Source of the DNA: JAMOQA01 sp964420365
Lineage (GTDB): Bacteria > Acidobacteriota > Polarisedimenticolia > J045
Direction of reading: 5' to 3'
NCBI GenBank assembly: GCA_964420365.1
Contig: CAYQTA010000011.1
Location: forward strand, 51,242 to 115,241
Length of the DNA stretch: 64,000 bases
Numbering within the stretch: the stretch's first letter is position 1; each line of letters opens with the position of its first letter. The position numbers and the translations under genes are program-made. The notes beneath the pieces were generated by a model. That model saw only the letters and a list, made by a program, of their open reading frames with translations. It had not been told where the DNA came from and did not search any database. Shown here one piece after another: positions 1 through 8,542 of the stretch.

Positions 1-1
1 G

Positions 2-3000
2 CCCCCGTTCCGTCTCGAGGCGTCCTTCCCGGACGGGAGGGTCCTCGTCCCCCCGGCGTTCCGCCAGGCCGGCGTCGTCTACGCCGCGTGCGAGGTGCAG
101 GTCACGGAGCCCCGGGTCCTGCGGGTGGTCGCCGGCTCTTCCGGGTCGTTCCGGCTGTTCCTCGACGGCCGCGAGCTCCTCGCCGCCGACCGGCGGCGGG
201 AGCGTCCACCCCGGTCCCTCGCGGCCCGGGTCGAGCTGGCAGCGGGCCGGCACCGCTTCCTCGCCAAGCTGGACAACTCGCTGCGACTCGCGGACCTCGT
301 CCTGGCCCTCCATCCCCTGGACGGCGGGGCGCCCCTCGTGGCCGTCCCGGCCGGACCGGCGCCGCTTCCTCCCGCGCGCTTCCGGGCCCGTCCCCTTTCC
401 TGTCCCCTGGACACCACCGCCCCGGAGGGCACCCCGGACGACCCGGCGGCGGTCCTGGCTGCCGCGTGGTGGACCCGGGCCCGGGGCCTCGACCGCGTCA
501 CCGGCACCCTGCTGGAGGCGGCCCGGAAGGCCTGGCCGGAGGCCCCGGTCTTCGCATGGCTCCTCGGGGACTTTCTCCGCACCGGTGATACCGGGCTGGC
601 TCCCGAGAAGGACCTGGCCCGGGCCCGCTCCCTCCTCGAGGAAGCGTCACGGAAGGACCCGGCTCTCCTGCGGGCGGACGTACTGCTCGCCGGGATGGAC
701 GAGCACGCCGGCCGCACCGACGAGGCGCTCCGGCGGGCCCGGAAGATCCTGGAAACCCGCCCGGACCAGGTGGAGGCGCTGCTGCTGGTCCAGCGGGTCG
801 CGGCCACGCGCGGCTGGCGGACGGAGGCCGAGGAGACCCTCGAGCGCGTGCTCGCGCTGGCACCGGGCCGGGAGGGCATCCTCGACGCGCGGATCGGCTT
901 CGACCGCCGCTTCCGGCGCCTCGACGACCTCCGGGAAGCCCTTGCCGAGCTGCATCGCCGGGACCCGGTCGACGACGACTGGCCCGACTTCCTCGCGGCC
1001 CGGGGGCGACACGAGGAGGCGATCGCCGCGTGGCGGGAGATGGTCCGCCGGCGCCCGGCCTATCTCTATGCCCGGCTCGCCCTCGCCCGGGCCCTCCTCG
1101 ATGCCGACCGCGCGGAGGAGGCCCTCGAGGTCCTCCGGCAGGCACGCGAGACGTTCCCCCGGGAAGGGGGGATCCCGCAGAGGATGGCGGCCGTCCTGTC
1201 TCTCCTCGGCCGGGAGGACGAGGTCGCCGAGCTGCTCCGGCAGACGCTCGAGCTGAACCCGGCCCGCGTCGGACTGTGGCGCGTGCTCGCCAGGCGGGGC
1301 CGGAAGGATCCGTTCGTCGCCTGGCTCGTCGATCCCGGGGAGGTCCTCCGGGACGTGCCGGCGCCGGAGCCCGGGACCGATGCCTCGCTGCTCGCGGACA
1401 TCGCCGTCGTGCGGGTCCACCCGGACGGTAGCCAGACGGAGTACTACCAGGGGATCCACAAGGTCTGGACGCGGAAGGGCGTCGAGCAGGAGGGGGAGCT
1501 CACGGTGATGCCGGGAGCGATGCTGGAGACCCTCCAGGTGTGGAAGCCGGACGGACGGATCGTCGACGTCGATCCGCGCGCGGGTCCCCCGTTCAACCTG
1601 CCCGGCCTCGCGCCGGGAGACGCGATCGTCTACACGTGGCGGCGGTGGATCCCGCCCTGGAGCCCGGTGCCCGGGGCGCTGGACAACCGGTCGGTGTTCC
1701 TCTTCCAGGGGCCGGACCGCAGCTTCCAGCTCTCCCGGTACGTGGTGATGCACGACCCGGACCTCCCGGTCCGCGCGTGCGGCAACGAGGAAGGACTCGA
1801 GACCACCGATGAGCTCAGGGACGGGCTGCGGGTTCGCTCCTGGACCGCCCGGTCGATGGAACGGCTCCGGCCGGAGCCCCACGTGCCCGACCCGGTGGAG
1901 GTCGTCCCCCACGTGCGCCTCGGCCTGGGCCTCTCCTTCGCCGATCTCGGGGACATGATCCGCTCGGCGCTCGTCGGCATGCTCCGCCCCGACGATCCCC
2001 TGCCCGGAATGGTGGCCGAGATCCGGCGCCGGGCGGCGGCGGAAGGCCGGAACCCCGGGCCGACCCGCCTGGCCCGGGCGATGCATCGGCTGCTGTGCGA
2101 GACGATGGACCCCGGGAGCGCCGCCTTCCGGCCGGGCGTGCCGGCGAGCGCCGCCGCTTCCGCCGGGGAGGGGAACCGGGCCGTCGTCGCCCTGGCCCTC
2201 GCCCGCATGCTCGGCCTCGAGGCACGCCTGGTCCTCGCCCGGCCCTCCTGGATGAAGGGTCGCAACCTCGAGTGCCCGAGCCCGACCCTGTTCACCTATC
2301 CCGTCGTCGAACTCCTGCTCCCCGGGGGCCCGGTGTTCCTCGACTACAACGGCACGAACCACCCCTTCGATCGGCTCCCCGTCCAGCTCTCCGGGGGCGA
2401 CGCCCTCGAGGTTCCCCTCGACCTGGATCACCCGGTGCGCCTGGTCGACCTGCCGGACCGCCCCCCGGGGTTCCTTGCCGAGCGGACGGCAGACCTCGTC
2501 CTCGCGGGCGACGGCCGGGTGGAGGGAACCCTGGTCCTCGTGCTCCGCGAGGGGTACGCCGACACGCTGCGCTCCCTTCTCGCCGAGGTCTCCACCGACG
2601 ACATGCCCCGGGTGTTCCGCGGGCTCGCCGCGGACTCGTTCCCCGGCGCCGAGGTCGTGTCCTCGCGGGTCGAGGGGGCGGACAGGAAGGAAGAGGGACC
2701 GGTGACGATCACCCTCGGGATCCGGGGCGGTACCTTCGCGCGCCGGATCGCGACCGGGTTCGCCCTTCCCCTCGTGCTCCACCGGGCGAACCTGCTCGGC
2801 GAGTACGGGACGCTGCCGACCCGGCGCCAGCCGCTGCTCCTCGACGCCGGGATCTTCCGCCGGGACGTCCTGCGGATCCGCCTGCCCGGGGGGCTCGCGC
2901 CACGGGACCTCCCGGAACCGGCGTCGATCTCGTCACCCTTCGGCTCTCTGCACCTCGCCGCCCGGCTCACGGACGGCGTCCTCGAGCTCCGTCGCGAGCT

Positions 3001-3148
3001 GCTCGTGCCGTACCGTCGCGTCGAACCGGGGGACGAGTACCAGGCGTTCCGGAACTTCGCCCGCGCGGTCGACGAGGCGGAGGAGATGGAGGTCCGGGTC
3101 GAGGTGGCCAGCCCGTCCCTCGCCGTTCCCGGGAGAGGCGGCCGATGA
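2..3148 (+). CDS. TPR / DUF3857 / transglutaminase-like protein, 5' end outside window
   Basis: The reading frame is open to the left edge, so the true start is outside the window. A GTG at 95 is in frame, but the residues before it (beta-rich, PA14-like in feel) look like continuing protein. About 1050 residues are visible. Roughly residues 150-430 are helical TPR-like repeats rich in Leu/Ala/Arg. A DUF3857-like beta domain follows, with the landmark 'YYQGIHKVWTRKG', then a transglutaminase-like fold and a C-terminal beta domain. In active members the nucleophile lies in a Gly-x-Cys context; here the equivalent stretch reads 'GEGNRAVVALALARMLG', so the Cys appears lost and the domain is probably binding rather than catalytic. 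It overlaps the next gene by 4 bp. The role is unknown, probably envelope or periplasmic. Confidence 0.8.
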   Translation, partial: PPFRLEASFPDGRVLVPPAFRQAGVVYAACEVQVTEPRVLRVVAGSSGSFRLFLDGRELLAADRRRERPPRSLAARVELAAGRHRFLAKLDNSLRLADLVLALHPLDGGAPLVAVPAGPAPLPPARFRARPLSCPLDTTAPEGTPDDPAAVLAAAWWTRARGLDRVTGTLLEAARKAWPEAPVFAWLLGDFLRTGDTGLAPEKDLARARSLLEEASRKDPALLRADVLLAGMDEHAGRTDEALRRARKILETRPDQVEALLLVQRVAATRGWRTEAEETLERVLALAPGREGILDARIGFDRRFRRLDDLREALAELHRRDPVDDDWPDFLAARGRHEEAIAAWREMVRRRPAYLYARLALARALLDADRAEEALEVLRQARETFPREGGIPQRMAAVLSLLGREDEVAELLRQTLELNPARVGLWRVLARRGRKDPFVAWLVDPGEVLRDVPAPEPGTDASLLADIAVVRVHPDGSQTEYYQGIHKVWTRKGVEQEGELTVMPGAMLETLQVWKPDGRIVDVDPRAGPPFNLPGLAPGDAIVYTWRRWIPPWSPVPGALDNRSVFLFQGPDRSFQLSRYVVMHDPDLPVRACGNEEGLETTDELRDGLRVRSWTARSMERLRPEPHVPDPVEVVPHVRLGLGLSFADLGDMIRSALVGMLRPDDPLPGMVAEIRRRAAAEGRNPGPTRLARAMHRLLCETMDPGSAAFRPGVPASAAASAGEGNRAVVALALARMLGLEARLVLARPSWMKGRNLECPSPTLFTYPVVELLLPGGPVFLDYNGTNHPFDRLPVQLSGGDALEVPLDLDHPVRLVDLPDRPPGFLAERTADLVLAGDGRVEGTLVLVLREGYADTLRSLLAEVSTDDMPRVFRGLAADSFPGAEVVSSRVEGADRKEEGPVTITLGIRGGTFARRIATGFALPLVLHRANLLGEYGTLPTRRQPLLLDAGIFRRDVLRIRLPGGLAPRDLPEPASISSPFGSLHLAARLTDGVLELRRELLVPYRRVEPGDEYQAFRNFARAVDEAEEMEVRVEVASPSLAVPGRGGR

Positions 3149-4236
3149 GCGCCCCGATGCACCGCCTGGAGACGCCGTTCCTCGCCCGGTTGCTGGCCGG
3201 CACCGTTCGGTGGGCCCGTCGCCTCTTCTGGACCGTGCTGGTCGTCGGAACGGCGGTCCTCGTCCTCGAGGCGATCCACCTCCACCAGCTCCTCGCCGGC
3301 CTCCACCCCTGGCTGGCATGGGCGGTCACCGGCATGCTGCTCGCCCTCGTCGCCGGCTTCATCGGCTGGATCGCCTGGCGCTGGTGGAAGCTCCCGCGGG
3401 TGATCGAACCGCCCGAGCTTCCACCCCCCGCGGACTGGGCCCCCCGGCACCGCCGCCGGTACCTCGGGTTCGTCCGCCGCTGGCTCGCCCGGCAGGAGGC
3501 GAACCCGGCCCTCGAGGAAACGGCGCGCGGGAAGGTCCCGGCCGTCCTCGAGCGGATCGAGGCGATCGCGGCGGGGGAACACGACGACGAGGCGCTCGTC
3601 CGGGTGGTCGAGGCCGAGATCGACCGGCTGCTCGAGCCCCTGGACAGGAAGGCCCGGGCGGAAGTGTGGCAGGCGGCTTCCCAGGTGGCGCTGCTGACCG
3701 CCGTCAACCCGTCCGCCCTGGTCGATGCCCTGGTCACCCTGGTCCGCAACCTGGAACTGATGGCCCGCGTCGCAACGCTCTACTACGGCCGGCCGGGTCC
3801 GCTCGGGACGTTCCGGGTCGTGCGGGACGTCCTCGCCTCCGCGGTCACTGCCGGCCTCGTCGACCGGATCGCCGATTCCGCCGGGAGCGCGCTGGCCGAG
3901 GTCGCGGGCAACTGGACGGCGCGCCTCGCCGGCCCCGTCGGCCAGGGGCTGGTCAACGGGCTCCTGACCGTGCGCCTGGGGGACGTGGCGGTGCTCCGGT
4001 GCCGCTCGCTCCGCAGCCGGCGGGTCGGCATCCGGCCCTGGACGCCGACCATGTGGCGGGAGGCCGCGCGGCGCCTCGCCGGGCTCGTGGGCGAGGAACT
4101 CGCGCCGGGCACCGCCCGGGCATTCCGCCGGGCCTCCGGCGTCCTCGGCGCCGGGGGACGCGGCATGCTGCGCGGTCTCGCCCGGCTGTTCCTCGGCCTC
4201 CGCGACGCCCTCGCCTCCGACGAGCCCGGCTCCTAG
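3145..4236 (+). CDS. YcjF/DUF697-family inner-membrane protein
   Basis: A 363-residue protein whose ATG overlaps the previous stop (ATGA), so the two are translationally coupled. An amphipathic N-terminus leads into two hydrophobic segments (about residues 30-50 and 57-80), giving a membrane hairpin. A charged helical region (about 95-190) follows, then a C-terminal DUF697-like helical domain with the typical run of small residues ('DALVTLVRNLELMARVATLYYGR') and a Gly/Ala-rich amphipathic stretch. The related E. coli protein YcjF sits next to a GTPase-like protein, YcjX; no such partner is visible here. The molecular role is not known. The family assignment rests on overall pattern rather than on a catalytic motif. 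Confidence 0.7.
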   Translation: MSAPMHRLETPFLARLLAGTVRWARRLFWTVLVVGTAVLVLEAIHLHQLLAGLHPWLAWAVTGMLLALVAGFIGWIAWRWWKLPRVIEPPELPPPADWAPRHRRRYLGFVRRWLARQEANPALEETARGKVPAVLERIEAIAAGEHDDEALVRVVEAEIDRLLEPLDRKARAEVWQAASQVALLTAVNPSALVDALVTLVRNLELMARVATLYYGRPGPLGTFRVVRDVLASAVTAGLVDRIADSAGSALAEVAGNWTARLAGPVGQGLVNGLLTVRLGDVAVLRCRSLRSRRVGIRPWTPTMWREAARRLAGLVGEELAPGTARAFRRASGVLGAGGRGMLRGLARLFLGLRDALASDEPGS

Positions 4237-4247
4237 CGGCGCACGGC

Positions 4248-6689
4248 TCACTGCACGGGCAACAGGTCGAAGCAGAGGGCCGCCCCGGTCCCGTCGACCG
4301 CCCGGATCCAGATGTCCCCGGGGTTCCGCCCGTAGCCGTACGAGACGAACGTGTCGCCGGACGCCGGCCTCTGGAGCTGGAGGATCACGCGGTTCCCCTC
4401 GACGCTCAGCGACGTGATCTGCACGTACCCGTTGCGGTCGGTCACGCGGTAGAGGTTCGCGTGGCCGCCGGTGATCTCCTTGTCGTAGGTCAGCGCGATG
4501 CGGGACGTGCCGGGCCCGTCGAACGCGATCGACTGGAGCCGGGGCTCCTGCGGCGCGTCGATCCCGTAGCAGGCCGGGAGCACCGCCCTGGCGAGGCGCA
4601 GCCCCGCCTCCCGGTATCCCTCCGTGTTCAGGTGGATCGTGTCGTTTCGCGGCAGGTCGACGAGCGCGGCGATCGCGGAGAGGTCGTCCCTCTCGGCCTG
4701 CCGGCGCTGCGCCTCCTGGATGTCGGTCCACGCGTCCAGGTCCGCGTACATGTAGGTCGCCAGCTGGCAGTTGCCGAAGCAGAGGTCGGGGTTGCCGAGG
4801 TCCTCGCGCCAGTGGGCCACCAGCGCCTCGAGGTCGGCGAGGTACTGCTCGGTCGTCCGGCCGACGTCCGACTCCCCCTGGTACCAGATCACGCCGCGGA
4901 CCGGGTACGCGTACCCCTGGACGAGCACGCGCCAGATGGACGAGCCGTAGAGGGTGCCCCGGTTGTCGTGGTCGTCCTCCCGCCGCTGCCACTGGGAGTA
5001 GAGGTTCGTCCCGCCGAGGGGCGCGGGGATGATCGCGACCGGAACACCGACCGCGGCGGAGATCTCCTTGGCGAACCGGAGCATCAGCGTGTGCTGCGGG
5101 AACTCCTCGCTGACGCGGTCGACCTGGTCCGTCCCGTCGTCCATCGGCTCGCGGGCCCGCTTCCAGCGGTAGTCGTTGCCGAAGAGGTGGACCTCGTCGA
5201 CGGGTGGCTCCATCGGCTCGAGGCCTCCCGAGTAGCCCGACATGTTCGACTGCCCGGCCGCCAGCCAGGCATCCCCGACCGCGATGTCGTGGACCGTGTC
5301 CTCGCCGAGGATCTCCCCCTCCCCGTCGACGAGCCGAGCCTCGAGGTCGTAGTTCCCGCCGGCGGGCACCCCCTCGAGGGTGACCTCGTCCTCCGCCCCC
5401 GGGGGGGAGGCCGGGAGGTCCCACCGGTGGTCCGCCCAGTCGAACCCGGGCACGACGGTCCCGGTCGCGCTCTCGACGAGGCGCACCTCGAGGTGGACCT
5501 CCCCCTCGCTCCGCCACGCGAACGGCACGGGCACCGGGGCCGTGTCGTCCGGCCCCCGCTGGAACAGCTTCCAGTCGTCGAGCGCCTCCCAGGAGCGGCG
5601 CAGGCGGAACGACTCCCCCGGCAGGGCGACGTTCCCGGTGGCGAGGAGGATCCCCCGCCTGCCGGACGTGTCGCCGCCGTAGTTGCCGGTGACGATCCCC
5701 CGGCCACGCAGCAGGTGGTCGTCCGCGATCTCCGCCACCGCCCAGTCCTCGTCCCAGCCCCCGTCGAGCCACCGGTCGACGTGCAGGACGGATGCCGTCC
5801 CTTCCCCCTTCCGCAGCCGGAACCGGAGGCGCGTCGTCCCGGGATCCCCCGGGGCCGCGAGACCGGTCACCTCCCGGCCCCGCCGCTGGCGGACGGTGAG
5901 CGCCCCGTCCTCGGCCACGTAGACCTGGATACCGCCCCCGGCGTTCTCCGCCCACGTTCCCTCGGACCACAGCTCGAGGAGGACGGTATCCCCGTTGGCC
6001 GGCGCCAGGTCGACGACCACGTCCTCGTCCCGGAATGCCTCCCCGGCGATCCACCGGTCGAACCGGTCGTGGATCCCGGTCGCCCCGCCATCGTAGGAGA
6101 TGCACCGGTCGCCGCCGCAGTCCCGGACGAGGAACCCCTCGTCCAGGCCCCCGAGCTGCGTCATGTCGGCCGGCCGCTCCCCGGGGGTGTCCTCCTCGAA
6201 CGTGTACGTCTCCGGGTCGCAGGGGTCCCCCTGGCCGTCCCCGTCCTGGTCCTCCTGGCCGGGGTTGTCGACCCCCGGGCAGTTGTCCCGGTCGTCCCGG
6301 ACCCCGTCCCCGTCGTCGTCGGCACAGCGGACGGCCGGCACGCGCTCCGTACCGTCGGTGCCCGCGCCGAGGGAGCCCTCGCCGTCGGCGTTCCACGCGG
6401 CAACGACGTAGGTAAAGAGCCCGCCCACGGCAGGCGTTTCCGGGTCCTCCGCCGTGGTCTCGGGGGTTCGGAAGACGAGGCACGCGAGGTCCGTCCCGTC
6501 GGGCCGGGTGCCCCGGTAGACGTCGTACCGCTCCGCGCCGGTGACCGGTTCCCACGCGAGGGTCGTCTTTCCCTCGAAGCGGAGGCTCGGCCCGACCCCG
6601 GGGGGCGGGGCCGGGAACGCGGCCGGGACGGCGAAGAGAGCGAACAGCACCGGCAGGACGGCGGCGGCGGCGGAACGGCGCGTACCCAT
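4248..6689 (-). CDS. Secreted multidomain sialate O-acetylesterase-like (CE6) protein with thrombospondin type 3 repeat
   Basis: An 813-residue exported protein with a signal peptide at about 1-27. An FN3-like domain comes next ('TTLAWEPVTGAERYDVYRG'). A calcium-binding thrombospondin type 3 stretch (about 115-155) repeats DxDGDGxxDxxDNCP. A concanavalin/laminin-G-like beta region covers about 155-330. The esterase domain then carries 'AAGQSNMSG' (nucleophile Ser near residue 480), 'GVIWYQGESD' (near 600) and the DxxH pair in 'NDTIHLNTEGY' (near 683). That triad is diagnostic of carbohydrate esterase family 6 / SASA enzymes, which deacetylate xylan or sialic acids. A short beta domain ends the protein. 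It is probably secreted and polysaccharide-directed; the substrate cannot be told from sequence. Confidence 0.85.
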   Translation of the reverse strand: MGTRRSAAAAVLPVLFALFAVPAAFPAPPPGVGPSLRFEGKTTLAWEPVTGAERYDVYRGTRPDGTDLACLVFRTPETTAEDPETPAVGGLFTYVVAAWNADGEGSLGAGTDGTERVPAVRCADDDGDGVRDDRDNCPGVDNPGQEDQDGDGQGDPCDPETYTFEEDTPGERPADMTQLGGLDEGFLVRDCGGDRCISYDGGATGIHDRFDRWIAGEAFRDEDVVVDLAPANGDTVLLELWSEGTWAENAGGGIQVYVAEDGALTVRQRRGREVTGLAAPGDPGTTRLRFRLRKGEGTASVLHVDRWLDGGWDEDWAVAEIADDHLLRGRGIVTGNYGGDTSGRRGILLATGNVALPGESFRLRRSWEALDDWKLFQRGPDDTAPVPVPFAWRSEGEVHLEVRLVESATGTVVPGFDWADHRWDLPASPPGAEDEVTLEGVPAGGNYDLEARLVDGEGEILGEDTVHDIAVGDAWLAAGQSNMSGYSGGLEPMEPPVDEVHLFGNDYRWKRAREPMDDGTDQVDRVSEEFPQHTLMLRFAKEISAAVGVPVAIIPAPLGGTNLYSQWQRREDDHDNRGTLYGSSIWRVLVQGYAYPVRGVIWYQGESDVGRTTEQYLADLEALVAHWREDLGNPDLCFGNCQLATYMYADLDAWTDIQEAQRRQAERDDLSAIAALVDLPRNDTIHLNTEGYREAGLRLARAVLPACYGIDAPQEPRLQSIAFDGPGTSRIALTYDKEITGGHANLYRVTDRNGYVQITSLSVEGNRVILQLQRPASGDTFVSYGYGRNPGDIWIRAVDGTGAALCFDLLPVQ

Positions 6690-6740
6690 GGACGTGACCT
6701 CCCTCGGGGGGAAGGTACGCCGATCCGGGCCCCCTGTCGC

Positions 6741-7586
6741 TCAGGAACGCCTCCGGTCCACGCCCCGCTCCCCCGGGTCGACCAGGGGCCGCGGGAGGGA
6801 CCAACCGCCATCGGCCAGGAGGATCGTCCCGGTGAGCCACGCGGCGGCGGGGCTCGCCAGGAAGCAGGCCAGCTCGGCGACCTCCTCGACGGTCCCGAAC
6901 CGGCCCAGGGGAATCTGCGCAAGCACGGCCCGTTCGAGCTCCGCGGTGGGCCAGAGGCGGTCCGCCGCCCCCCGGCTCTGGAACGGCCCGGGAGAGATCG
7001 CGTTGACCCGGATGCCGTAGCCGGCCCACTCGGCGGCCAGCGTCCGCGTCAGGGTCTCCACGCCGGCCTTGGCGCAGGCGGAGTGGATCACGCCCGGCTT
7101 GCCGTCCCGGGCGTAGGGAGCGGACACGTTGACGATCGCCCCGCCCCCCTGGTCCCGCATCACGCGTCCCGCCTCGCGGCTGAAGCGGAACACGCCGGCC
7201 AGGGCGATGTCGAGGACCGTGTCGAAGGCCCGCGGCGCGAGGGCGAGAGACGGACGGATGAAGTTCCCCGCCGCGTTGTTGACGAGCACGTCCAGCCCGC
7301 CCCACCGCTCGACGACCTCCCGGACGCTCCGCCGCACGGCGTGGGCGTCCCGCACGTCGCAGGCGAGGGACAGGACCTCGAACCCCTCCCGCTCTCCGCG
7401 GCCCAGGAGCTCCCGGTGGTGCTCCACGTCCCGGCTGGCGCAGGCCACCTTCGCTCCCAGGCGGCCGAGCCGGGTCGAGATCGCGAGCCCGAGCCCGGTG
7501 CCGCCCCCGGTGACCAGCGCGACCTTCCCCTCGAAGAGACCGTCCGGCAGGAAGGGAGCTCCCTCGGGCGCGACGTACCGGTCCAC
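6741..7586 (-). CDS. fadH: Short-chain dehydrogenase, 2,4-dienoyl-CoA reductase type
   Basis: A 281-residue Rossmann-fold SDR. The N-terminal nucleotide motif is 'TGGGTGLGLA' and the structural motif is 'NNAAGNF'. The classical YxxxK is absent; instead the protein has 'GVIHSACAKAG', followed by 'GPFQSRGAADRLW'. Those three landmarks are characteristic of the 2,4-dienoyl-CoA reductases (bacillary FadH/YkuF and mammalian DECR), which use a Lys without the usual SDR Tyr. The likely role is NADPH-dependent removal of double bonds from unsaturated acyl-CoA during beta-oxidation. I chose the GTG at 7586 because it lies 2 bp after the upstream gene's stop; an open frame continues upstream but only antisense to that gene. 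It is coupled to the NTF2-like gene. Confidence 0.75.
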   Translation of the reverse strand: MDRYVAPEGAPFLPDGLFEGKVALVTGGGTGLGLAISTRLGRLGAKVACASRDVEHHRELLGRGEREGFEVLSLACDVRDAHAVRRSVREVVERWGGLDVLVNNAAGNFIRPSLALAPRAFDTVLDIALAGVFRFSREAGRVMRDQGGGAIVNVSAPYARDGKPGVIHSACAKAGVETLTRTLAAEWAGYGIRVNAISPGPFQSRGAADRLWPTAELERAVLAQIPLGRFGTVEEVAELACFLASPAAAWLTGTILLADGGWSLPRPLVDPGERGVDRRRS

Positions 7587-7588
7587 GG

Positions 7589-7981
7589 TCAGCCCTCCAG
7601 GCGCGGCCAGGTGCGCTCGAGGATCGCCGTGTCCAGGTAGTCGTGGATCTCGGCGACCAGGCCGTCGCGCAGCACGAAGACCGTCGCGCCCCGGTTGGCG
7701 TAGTCCTTTCCCGTCCGGGTCACCCCCCGGTTGGTCCACTCGACGACGACCCGGTCGCCGGACGCGCCGACCCACCGGAACTCGAAGTGCAGGCCGCCGC
7801 GGAACAGCCGCTGGTTCTGCCGCAGGAAAACCATCACCCGGCGGCGACCCGCGAACCGGCCGCCGAACCTCTCCCCCGGGAACTCGAGGACCACGTCCTC
7901 CGCGAGCAGGCCCGCGAGGCGATCCCACTCGCCCTGCTCCAGCAGGTCGAAGAACGCACGGACGTCACCCTCGGTCACCAT
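7589..7981 (-). CDS. NTF2/SnoaL-like fold protein
   Basis: A 130-residue protein with the N-terminal pattern of the NTF2-like superfamily: 'DVRAFFDLLEQGEWDRLAGLLAEDVVLEFPG', with the DV-L-F-P landmarks of SnoaL-like domains, then alternating beta strands ending in a hydrophobic strand and a short tail. Members of this fold are isomerases, cyclases, ester hydrolases or plain ligand-binding proteins, so no reaction can be assigned. The stop is followed 2 bp later by the GTG of the dienoyl-CoA reductase-like SDR. The pair is probably co-transcribed, which hints at a role with small hydrophobic or acyl substrates. Confidence 0.75.
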   Translation of the reverse strand: MVTEGDVRAFFDLLEQGEWDRLAGLLAEDVVLEFPGERFGGRFAGRRRVMVFLRQNQRLFRGGLHFEFRWVGASGDRVVVEWTNRGVTRTGKDYANRGATVFVLRDGLVAEIHDYLDTAILERTWPRLEG

Positions 7982-8066
7982 GGGCGGAGGATACCAGCCG
8001 GGACGGCAACCCCGGAAGGACCCCGGGGACGGGCCGGCCCCGGGAACACGGGTCGGGCGCGGCGAC

Positions 8067-8090
8067 GGGGCCGCCCCCGTGGGCGGCCCC
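8067..8090 (-). terminator. Hairpin downstream of the STAS-like gene
   Basis: A perfect 10-bp inverted repeat (GGGGCCGCCC, loop CCGT, GGGCGGCCCC) starts 25 bp after the stop of the minus-strand gene at 8115-8522. There is no U-tract, so it is a GC-only terminator or mRNA 3' stabiliser. Confidence 0.45.
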
Positions 8091-8114
8091 GATCGTTCGC
8101 ACCTTCCCGGCCGG

Positions 8115-8522
8115 TCAGGCCCCGACCGGCTTCTTGTCCGGGTCGATCGCCCTGGTGATCCAGTCGGCGGCCACCTGCTCCCAGTTCTTCACCGAGGAAC
8201 CGTCGATGTAGCGCTCCCACTGGTAGATGCCGGACGTCCTGGCGATCCGCTGGAACTGCATCTTCGTCATCGCGCTGTCGACGACGACCGCCGAGCGGAC
8301 CATTCCCTTCTGCTTGTACAGCTTCTGGCCCTCCTGCATGAGGGCCTGCGCATCGGCGGCCAGGGGCTTGAGGGTCCGCATGTCGACCAGGACGCCGAAC
8401 TTCGAGGGCGCGGCGGCGAGGGCCTTCCGGGACTCCTCGACCCACTTCTGCATCTCCGCGGCCTGGATGAACCCCGAGAACGTCAGCTTGTACCCGTACG
8501 GCTTCTTCTCGATCCTGTACAT
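8115..8522 (-). CDS. STAS/SpoIIAA-like single-domain protein
   Basis: A 135-residue protein. It opens with paired beta strands ('MYRIEKKPYGYKLTFSGF'), then a helix ('AAEMQKWVEESRKAL') and a hydrophobic strand ('FGVLVDMRTL'), with a second helix-strand pair and a C-terminal helix. This is the layout of SpoIIAA-like (STAS superfamily) domains found alone in many environmental bacteria. I cannot identify a phosphorylatable Ser in the usual DxS context, so an anti-sigma-antagonist role is not supported. The gene lies 20 bp downstream of the MetA-like outer-membrane protein gene on the same strand and probably shares its transcript. Confidence 0.6.
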   Translation of the reverse strand: MYRIEKKPYGYKLTFSGFIQAAEMQKWVEESRKALAAAPSKFGVLVDMRTLKPLAADAQALMQEGQKLYKQKGMVRSAVVVDSAMTKMQFQRIARTSGIYQWERYIDGSSVKNWEQVAADWITRAIDPDKKPVGA

Positions 8523-8542
8523 CTCGTCTCCTTCGCCCGCTG

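Noticed and set aside
2428..7305. A 1600-codon open frame on the minus strand across several genes
   Set aside because: Very high GC removes stop codons from antisense frames; the product is repetitive Arg/Gly/Pro/Ala and conflicts with well-supported genes on both strands.
6741..7586. Pseudo-enzyme status for the SDR lacking YxxxK
   Set aside because: 2,4-dienoyl-CoA reductases naturally lack that Tyr and keep NNAAGNF and HSAxAKAG, as here.
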